This document shows, one piece after another, positions 51,761 to 58,063 of a stretch of DNA of 58,063 nt (position 1 is its first letter; the number at the start of each line of letters is the position of its first letter). The stretch comes from an uncultured Lachnospiraceae bacterium (GTDB lineage Bacteria; Bacillota; Clostridia; Lachnospirales; Lachnospiraceae): the NCBI GenBank assembly GCA_910577785.1, contig CAJTNT010000025.1:1-58063 (forward strand), in the 5' to 3' direction. The notes below the pieces were generated by a model, which saw only the letters and a program-made list of their open reading frames with translations, was not told where the DNA came from and did no database searches. A program made the translations under genes and the position numbers.

Positions 51761-52657
51761 CTAACAATTTTGTAAGAAAACCGAAAAAACACTTCCCTTT
51801 CCAAGTTCCGATTTGACTGTCAGATATCCCTTTTCCTTTTCCAATATCATTTTAGATAAATATAACCCGATTCCAGAACCTTCCGTTTGTTCTGCATTTT
51901 TGCTACGGTAAAAACGCTCGAAAATATGAGGAATATCTTCTTTTGAGATTCCTATCCCATTATCTTTTATATGGACAATACTATATGTTTCCAACTGTTC
52001 GAATGAAATTTCTATCAATCCAAAAGACGTATATTTAATTGCATTTTCCAATAGATTCACAAATACTTCCAAAGTCCATTTTGGATTGTGTAAAAGTACA
52101 ACATCCTCAAATTCCATAACATGGATATCAATATTCTTTTCTTCTGCTTTTTCAAAAACCGCACTTACCGCATTCCGTAAGGTTTTTTTGATTCCTTCCT
52201 TTTTTACATCAAATTCTATTACATTTTGTTCAAGCTTTGACATTTTAAAGAGTGACTCCAATAGCCAGTCTATTTTTTCTGTCTGCGTTTTTAATTTATG
52301 TAAAAAGTTCGATTGCTGCTCCTTTGTCAAATCATTGCTGCCGAGCAATTCTTCATACATCATTACATTTGCTAAAGGCGTCTTAAGCTGATGTGATATA
52401 TTAGAAATAAGCTGCTTTATCTGCTCCTTTTCTAAATCTGCCCTTCCTATTTCAAAATCTAATTTATGTGATATCATTTTTATCTGATGATAAAATAATG
52501 ACAACTCACTTTCATTAAACGGTATATCGTCTATTTTCCTCCCCTCAATCAGTTGTTCTAAAATCCGATTGATTTTGCGGTAAATTATCCTATTCCTTAG
52601 TACAAATAATAATAATAAAATTGTCACTGTAACTGCCCAAACAGAAACGAAAATCAT
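51761..52657 (-). CDS. Sensor histidine kinase (module 2)
   Basis: A 298-aa kinase with a single predicted N-terminal membrane helix (VWAVTVTILLLLFVL) and no sensor domain. HisKA has ISNISHQLKTPLANV; the ATPase part has NLLENAIKYTSFG, KDNGIGISKEDIP and GSGIGLYLSKM. The start ATG at 52657 overlaps the regulator stop as TAATG, with AGAGG upstream; an in-frame ATG at 52675 is less well placed. It should act with the regulator upstream and probably reads out the transporter state. Confidence 0.92.
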   Translation of the reverse strand: MIFVSVWAVTVTILLLLFVLRNRIIYRKINRILEQLIEGRKIDDIPFNESELSLFYHQIKMISHKLDFEIGRADLEKEQIKQLISNISHQLKTPLANVMMYEELLGSNDLTKEQQSNFLHKLKTQTEKIDWLLESLFKMSKLEQNVIEFDVKKEGIKKTLRNAVSAVFEKAEEKNIDIHVMEFEDVVLLHNPKWTLEVFVNLLENAIKYTSFGLIEISFEQLETYSIVHIKDNGIGISKEDIPHIFERFYRSKNAEQTEGSGIGLYLSKMILEKEKGYLTVKSELGKGSVFSVFLQNC

Positions 52658-53328
52658 TACAAAACCTCTTTCCATATATAGCCCATTCCATGTACTGTTT
52701 TTATATGTTGTGGATTTTTGGCATCACTTTCAATTTTTATTCGTAACCGTCGGATATTCACCGATACAATATTATCGTCAACAAACGCCCCGTCATTTTC
52801 CCATATTTTCATAAGAATCTGTTCCTTTGATAAAATCAGTCCTGTATTCTTTATAAAATAAACCAGCAATTTTAACTCCGTCGAACTCAGCTCAATTTCT
52901 TCCTCATTTTTTGTCACTTTACCATTTGATAAATCCACACGGATATTACCTGATTTTAAGATAGAATGCTCTGTATTTTTTAATATTTTTTTCACCCTTG
53001 CCTTTAAAACAGCAACAGAAAAAGGTTTCGACATATAATCATCCGCCCCTAATTCCAATGCTTTAATCTCATCTAATTCCGTATCTCTCGCTGTCAGCAT
53101 AATAATAGGAATTTCTGATTCTTCACGAAGTTTTTTACAGAGTTCAAATCCATTCCCATCTGGGAGATTGCAATCCAATATAATTCCCTGAAAATCCATT
53201 TGCTGTAAACATTCTTTTGCTTTTTTTATTGTATTTGCACTAATCACTTCATATTTTTCAGAACGGAATGTAAATGCAAGCCCTTCCCGTAAATCATTAT
53301 CATCTTCAACAATGAGTAATTTTTTCAT
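52657..53328 (-). CDS. OmpR/PhoB-family response regulator (module 2)
   Basis: A 223-aa regulator: receiver with LLIVEDDND, phospho-Asp in GIILDCNLPDGNG, Thr in IMLTARD and Lys in MSKPFS, then a winged helix (LSSTELKLLVYFIKNTGLIL, VSVNIRRLRIKI). ATG 53328 is chosen for the AAAGGTG before it. It heads module 2 in the same order as module 1. Confidence 0.95.
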   Translation of the reverse strand: MKKLLIVEDDNDLREGLAFTFRSEKYEVISANTIKKAKECLQQMDFQGIILDCNLPDGNGFELCKKLREESEIPIIMLTARDTELDEIKALELGADDYMSKPFSVAVLKARVKKILKNTEHSILKSGNIRVDLSNGKVTKNEEEIELSSTELKLLVYFIKNTGLILSKEQILMKIWENDGAFVDDNIVSVNIRRLRIKIESDAKNPQHIKTVHGMGYIWKEVL

Positions 53329-53421
53329 AACATCACCTTTCATAAATTTATATCACATATTTTGTCGCATATATTTTCTTCTTCTCGCTTCATATCTTCT
53401 TAGATGGCATCAATGAAAGTT

Positions 53422-53610
53422 TTAAATTATGCTGTTTTTTATTTCCTTTCTTCTTGCATCGGCTGGTTTTTCTGCCGTATTAGGAATAAGCCACACCCGA
53501 TTAATATTCAACACACCCTCAATCCGATTTTCTTTGCAAAGCCGCTGTACCCACCGAAGTGATACATGCCATTTTTCAGCGGCTTCCTGTGCTGTCATAT
53601 ATTCAAACAT
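53422..53610 (-). CDS. Small helix-turn-helix protein (excisionase-like)
   Basis: A 62-aa protein with a MerR/excisionase-style winged HTH: MTAQEAAEKWHVSLRWVQRL then IEGVLNINRVWLIP. Such proteins help select which tool a mobile element uses at its ends or act as small regulators. TTTGGAGG lies 6 nt before the ATG, so it is probably expressed. No integrase gene is nearby. Confidence 0.75.
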   Translation of the reverse strand: MFEYMTAQEAAEKWHVSLRWVQRLCKENRIEGVLNINRVWLIPNTAEKPADARRKEIKNSII

Positions 53611-54017
53611 ACCAAACCTCCAAATTTGTACTGTATCTATTATAGCCGCTTAAACGAACTATATCAACCATGCAAATATAAATTGTTTCTATATTGAATT
53701 TATTTTAACCGCGGGCGCTGTTCACATAAGCAAGCACAGCTTCTCAGCCCATAACAATCTTGTATATGTATTATTCCTGAATATGCAATCCCTTTTTTTT
53801 ACAGATATCTGGTGACAGATGGCGTGTTTTAGGGGTTTTCTGTCGTTAGATTTTCTGAAAATATTGATTTTCTCTGTGTTTTCAGGATTTTTGTAGCCAT
53901 TTTGTAGCCAAAGACATTAGGTAACCACACACATCTCGTTGAACAAAGTTTGTATTAAGGAAAATATAAAGTATTATATCGGAATATTTTTGGTATGATG
54001 ACGTCATTTTTTACTAA
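53611..54017. other. Gene-free AT-rich interval with 11-bp tandem repeat
   Basis: No gene is seen. ttttgtagcca occurs twice head to tail (53889-53910), and a TGACGTCA palindrome lies near 54000. It separates the module 2/HTH genes from the SIR2-like unit and could be an old recombination junction. Confidence 0.5.
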
Positions 54018-54923
54018 TTAGTCCACACTCTCTTTCCAGTCTTTCAATAATATAAGCAATTGCTCTTCTGAGCGGTATGGATCTTCCTGTGATAATTCTA
54101 TAGCTTTCCTTTTCAGGTTTCCTAATTCTTTTCCTGGAATCAATCCAAATTCTTCCATTATCCGTTTCCCACCCAATGGACAGATATTAATATCTTTAGA
54201 AAAAAGAATCTGTTCTATCAATAATCCTATTTTTTCTTTATGCTCTTCTGGCGAAAGCGAGCTAAACAATTTCATTTTATTGCGTATATTCTTTCCATAT
54301 GTTTTTGTAAGCACATGTGCATCTGCTTTTACCTCCAGCGTTGTCATTATCTCTTTAAATTGACTTTCAATATAGAAATCAGGGCAATAACTATCCTTTG
54401 CCATAAGCATTTCATGAATCATTTGTTCTTTTCTGCTATCCCTCCCTATTTGTTCTATACAATATAACATCGCATCAAGAATATTTTTCGCCAAATCAAT
54501 CAATTCATTCGAACAAACCAGATAATCTCCATCGCCAATCCTTTTGCTCCCTATCAATCTAAAATGCCATTTTTCAACTCGTTCAATCACATTGTTATCA
54601 TGCACTTTTGCTTTATCTAGCGTATGACTCTTATATGTTCTGAGATCATGTATAAGTGTTAATGAAGATTTCACCTTTTCATACTCTAAATTAAATAACA
54701 ATATCTTCTGCATAATAAATTCTCTATAAATATCACATCGTTCAAAAAACAAGCCATAAAAATAATCAATATTAACATAATATGCTGCTTCATTCTCAAT
54801 ATCCGAACGCAATTTTTGATGTGTCTCGGAAAAGAATAGAATATTGCTTTCCATTTTTTTAGTCATATCATTTATCTGTTTTATCATTTCGGATATTATC
54901 AGCAATTTATTTCTATTATCCAT
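54018..54923 (-). CDS. Helical protein with RX4H motif; partner of the SIR2-like ATPase
   Basis: I do not recognise the family. The 301-aa protein is predicted mostly helical and soluble. Residues 92-103 (HDLRTYKSHTLD) contain R95-X4-H100, the spacing of the catalytic RX4-6H motif of HEPN ribonucleases, within a helical context. The C-terminal 50 residues (GGKRIMEEFGLIPGKELGNL) resemble the helical tail of CCA-adding/polyA-polymerase-type proteins. It follows the ATPase gene by 14 bp with AAAGGGG overlapping the spacer, so the two are co-translated. A toxic effector or partner role is inference. Confidence 0.6.
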   Translation of the reverse strand: MDNRNKLLIISEMIKQINDMTKKMESNILFFSETHQKLRSDIENEAAYYVNIDYFYGLFFERCDIYREFIMQKILLFNLEYEKVKSSLTLIHDLRTYKSHTLDKAKVHDNNVIERVEKWHFRLIGSKRIGDGDYLVCSNELIDLAKNILDAMLYCIEQIGRDSRKEQMIHEMLMAKDSYCPDFYIESQFKEIMTTLEVKADAHVLTKTYGKNIRNKMKLFSSLSPEEHKEKIGLLIEQILFSKDINICPLGGKRIMEEFGLIPGKELGNLKRKAIELSQEDPYRSEEQLLILLKDWKESVD

Positions 54924-54937
54924 TTGTCAATTCCCCT

Positions 54938-57900
54938 TTACTCAATATCCGAAATTCTAATTCCCATAAAACTGAAGCCAATGTGTATACCACCATATTC
55001 TATATTCTCTTCTAAATCTCTAGACACAAAATCATAATTATAATAGAACAAGGTCTTTCTTATTGTAGGTATATAGAATTTTGCACGTCCTTTTTCTTTT
55101 TCAACTTTTTTTAACTGCCCTGAGAACCCCCTTACCTTACCACCTTCATCAACCTTAGAAGCAATATAATACAGAATTGGCCTCCTTGCTCCAAAATAAT
55201 AATTGTTTCTTATCTCCTCAAAATGATTGAAACAATCATTTACTTTTCCTAAATGAAATTCACATACTCCTTTCAAATATTTATTCTGTGGTGATACTTC
55301 TTCAACCAATTCCTCAATACGCTCTAGTAAAAAATACAATTTTTCCCATGTTTCTCTATCAAAAGGCAAAACCTTTTTCTCTACAAAAAATAATGGTTCT
55401 TTCGCCATCACAAGCCAGTAAAGCTTTAGCAGCAAGGACAAACATTTTGTACTTTCAGTCACAACTGATTGGAATTTTTCTGTTTCTAAATACTTTATTG
55501 TTTCTTTCACTCTACCTATATCTGCATTAGCTATCTTTTGAGTAATATCTATCCCTCGTAACTTGTTCCTTGCTCTAAGATATATACCGGAATCCGATTT
55601 AATCGCAAGCAAACGTTCAAATGCCTCATCTGTAATTTTTTCGTCACTCTCAAATGAATCTACCATAAGAATACGTTTATTATAATCTTCTCTATATTTG
55701 ATTTCCGGATTCTCTGCAACGACATTTTCAAATAATGATACCAATTTCCCCACTATATTAGTCTTTTCATCATTTGCAATATCAGTTCGGAGAACATTAC
55801 TTGCGGACCATGCCCAGATATCTACTGGATAGTATGGGTCTGGAGAATAAATCAATGCTTCTTCCAAATAGCATTCTAATTTGTGATACACTCCTAATAT
55901 TCTATTCAGGTTACTTCCTATTTCGCAATAAAATGTCAATTCTGCTCCTATATTTGATGATAGTTCAATCAACAATTGTCCATACGAATTTCTGAGAGTA
56001 AAATCATCTTTCTTTCCCTCTATATTATTAAGCTCTCTAAGTAACAACTCTTGAGTTTCTATAAGAACTTGTATATCACACTCTTTTTCATCACTATTTT
56101 TAAAATATTCTCGTATATATGATGCTTCTTGTAAAATAGTACTTGCATTGTATATCCCACAATTATTACGTAATTCCCCAACTGTTTCAGCTATGTCTTT
56201 ATAGTAACTTTTAAATTCTCCATCTCCTACAGTTCCATTAGGTCCTATCGCTTTCAAAAGGGTTACTAAAAAATTTAATTCTTTCTCTGTTATGTTTTCT
56301 ACAACCTCTTTGATTATCTCCACCTGTTCACTAATCTGAACTAGCGAAGAATTTGCAACAATCTGTGCTTCTAAACTACTTCTTGGAAATACATTTATAT
56401 TACCATTCATATCTGTCTCAACATGAAGGAAGTCTATTTTCTCTAACAAGCTACCAACAAAATATGACACATCTCCACTCAGCATTCTAAAAATAACATC
56501 AAACGGAATAGCAATTCCATATTGCCCAATCATTGAAACTATTTTTATTATCTTTCCTATGCTAACTTTATTAGAAATTTTTTGTTCCTCATCCGAAGAA
56601 ATTGGTATACCACACTTTTGTAATAACGCCATCATAGGCGTATTCTTATCCTCAAGTGTCACTAACTCACTCAATTCAATAGTATCCACATCTATTTCTC
56701 TTAAAAGTCCTTTTCTAATACTATAGTTTGTTCCCGGAAGCATACGATATAATGCCACCAAAAAATTGTTATCATATTTCGATGTCCACATATCATCTAG
56801 GTTTTTCCCCGCAAACTTTTCATAATTTTGTTTAAAATTATTAATTTCTGCCCTCGAAACAATGTCAATGGGTGCTTCCACATATAATGCATTATATGAG
56901 TTTCTTATATCTTCATCCAAATTATATGATGTTCCAATTATAACTGCTTTCTTTCCTTTTGATGCCAAATAATTATTCAAATCAAAGTATTTGCTTATAT
57001 CATTTCCATGCGTGGATGCATCCCAAAAAATAGCAACATTCACATCATCACACCACGAACAAAATTGTTCTATATCTTCACGATGTGGCTCTGTGGTTTT
57101 CCCGTCTATAAATAATACAGGATATTTTTTTTGCACTTTAATCCTATAAGCCAGACTCGCTAATGCTACCGATTTTCCAGTTCCCGTTTGTCCATAGAGA
57201 ATAATCGGCTTCTTAAATAATGAGTCACTATTTAAAATACCTATAATATCATTAAACGCAATATTCTCATATTCTCTAACTATATTCATCCCATAATAAA
57301 ACGCTTCCCATACCGGTTCCATTGATGATCTATATAAAAAATCCCTAAATAGTTCTTTTTCTTCCGACGATGAAATAGCATCAAATTCAAACCGAAAATC
57401 ATCTAATACTTTACAAGTTCTTGAAATATTTTTCAATTTCTTTCTAGGAAATACCCTTCGTTCTCCTGCAATCGAAATAATTAAATCATTCGTGTTTATA
57501 TTTTCCACATAGTTTTCTAGCAATCCGGCTGTTTCTGCTTCTTCTAAAATAGATATTAATGAATCTTTTATTGGTACAATAATTCCATCTTTGACTAATT
57601 TTTCGATGTATTTGCTCTGTAGATATTCATCTTTAAGTCCAAAATAGAAAACCTGTTCTTTTGCAAGTTTTTTACACGCAGCAAACAGAACATCATCCTT
57701 CATCCAATCCTTATCATAGTCATAGCCAAGAAGTGACGCATTTGCTGTATATGTTGAAAAATCAAAAATAGAGCATGGCGGTTTTATTTCATCCATACTT
57801 TGATTTAAGCAGCCATACAAATATGAAATGTGAAGAATCTGTTTGCTTTTAAAATTGTATGGCAAGCCTTTTCCATACTGATAAATTGGTTGTATCTCTC

Positions 57901-58063
57901 TCATTTCAAGCCGCAACATTTTTTCAACGAAATAGTCTACAGAAGTTGTAATGATTCCATTCCACTGTATTTTTGAAAGATATTTACCCCAATCAGGTAA
58001 TGTAACATAATCTGCCTCTGTTTGTAGCCACTGAAGTGTATCTTCAACATTGTTTGAAAGTTC
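54938..58063 (-). CDS. SIR2-like/P-loop (STAND-like) ATPase, 5' end beyond the window
   Basis: The frame is open from the stop at 54938 to the right edge, so the N-terminus lies outside; 1041 codons are visible. The first visible part resembles a SIR2-like (SIR2_2) domain: WNGIITTSVDYFVEKM, then ILHISYLYGCLN, where family members usually have TTNYD and a HG. An AAA/STAND-type P-loop follows: Walker A GQTGTGKS (57193-57170), Walker B VAIFWD and a sensor-like VIIGTSYN. A long helical region makes up the rest. SIR2-STAND proteins are known NAD-depleting defence effectors, but both catalytic SIR2 positions appear changed here. ATG 57919 is in frame but has no ribosome-binding site and is probably internal. 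Confidence 0.75.
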   Translation of the reverse strand, partial: ELSNNVEDTLQWLQTEADYVTLPDWGKYLSKIQWNGIITTSVDYFVEKMLRLEMREIQPIYQYGKGLPYNFKSKQILHISYLYGCLNQSMDEIKPPCSIFDFSTYTANASLLGYDYDKDWMKDDVLFAACKKLAKEQVFYFGLKDEYLQSKYIEKLVKDGIIVPIKDSLISILEEAETAGLLENYVENINTNDLIISIAGERRVFPRKKLKNISRTCKVLDDFRFEFDAISSSEEKELFRDFLYRSSMEPVWEAFYYGMNIVREYENIAFNDIIGILNSDSLFKKPIILYGQTGTGKSVALASLAYRIKVQKKYPVLFIDGKTTEPHREDIEQFCSWCDDVNVAIFWDASTHGNDISKYFDLNNYLASKGKKAVIIGTSYNLDEDIRNSYNALYVEAPIDIVSRAEINNFKQNYEKFAGKNLDDMWTSKYDNNFLVALYRMLPGTNYSIRKGLLREIDVDTIELSELVTLEDKNTPMMALLQKCGIPISSDEEQKISNKVSIGKIIKIVSMIGQYGIAIPFDVIFRMLSGDVSYFVGSLLEKIDFLHVETDMNGNINVFPRSSLEAQIVANSSLVQISEQVEIIKEVVENITEKELNFLVTLLKAIGPNGTVGDGEFKSYYKDIAETVGELRNNCGIYNASTILQEASYIREYFKNSDEKECDIQVLIETQELLLRELNNIEGKKDDFTLRNSYGQLLIELSSNIGAELTFYCEIGSNLNRILGVYHKLECYLEEALIYSPDPYYPVDIWAWSASNVLRTDIANDEKTNIVGKLVSLFENVVAENPEIKYREDYNKRILMVDSFESDEKITDEAFERLLAIKSDSGIYLRARNKLRGIDITQKIANADIGRVKETIKYLETEKFQSVVTESTKCLSLLLKLYWLVMAKEPLFFVEKKVLPFDRETWEKLYFLLERIEELVEEVSPQNKYLKGVCEFHLGKVNDCFNHFEEIRNNYYFGARRPILYYIASKVDEGGKVRGFSGQLKKVEKEKGRAKFYIPTIRKTLFYYNYDFVSRDLEENIEYGGIHIGFSFMGIRISDIE

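Noticed and set aside
53700..54000. Possible integrase 3' remnant
   Set aside because: Translation in all frames gave no recombinase motif, only short stop-broken peptides.

Overview
The window looks like a chromosomal segment of a gut-type clostridium, most likely Lachnospiraceae. The evidence is the gene content and style: T-box-controlled tRNA synthetase genes, a eukaryote-like (type 2) isoleucyl-tRNA synthetase, a c-subunit with a complete sodium-binding signature in the ATP synthase, an FMN-riboswitch riboflavin operon with ribU, secreted Ig-like and Lys-rich Fn3 proteins, and paired FtsX-type ABC transporter/two-component modules. No rRNA, intact tRNA or CRISPR array is visible.

Layout. 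1-3524 is an AT-rich, accessory-looking cassette: a large helical protein with an HEISH motif, overlapping an FRG-domain protein. 3755-8308 (- strand) holds a secreted repeat protein, a TPR lipoprotein and an EamA transporter. 8462-14549 (- strand) is a T-box leader followed by ileS and glgP, whose reading frames overlap. 14657-16107 (- strand) holds a repeat-bearing membrane protein and a short-chain dehydrogenase. 16190-17029 is a VapBC-like toxin-antitoxin pair between two identical 78-bp direct repeats that each carry a promoter; typA follows. 19039-20752 holds a decayed Ig-like gene and an iron alcohol dehydrogenase. 21074-25307 (+ strand) is a T-box leader, metG, tatD and rsmA.

25364-30331 (- strand) is the first response regulator/histidine kinase/ATPase/permease module. 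30468-37897 (- strand) is a complete F1Fo ATP synthase operon (atpZ-I-B-E-F-H-A-G-D-C). 38045-41711 (- strand) holds an Ig-like gene broken by an in-frame amber codon, a low-molecular-weight phosphatase, the Sua5/TsaC gene and a CwlD-like amidase. 41819-47530 (+ strand) holds dcd, then an FMN riboswitch controlling ribU-ribD-ribE-ribBA-ribH, which can both import and make riboflavin. From about 48.2 kb the sequence becomes visibly more AT-rich: a second permease/ATPase/kinase/regulator module (48312-53328), a small HTH protein, and a two-gene - strand unit that runs off the right edge. That unit is a divergent SIR2-like/P-loop (STAND-like) ATPase followed by a 301-aa helical protein with an RX4H motif.

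The two ends are the best places to look for undescribed systems. The left FRG + HEISH pair and the right SIR2-like/P-loop + RX4H pair both have the architecture of anti-phage systems, but function is inferred from domains only. The other unusual items are regulatory or evolutionary: glgP placed under a tRNA-Ile sensing leader, the toxin-antitoxin insertion that duplicated a promoter, tandem repeats inside the atp operon, a repeat-extended RibD, and a 36-bp palindrome found at two distant sites.
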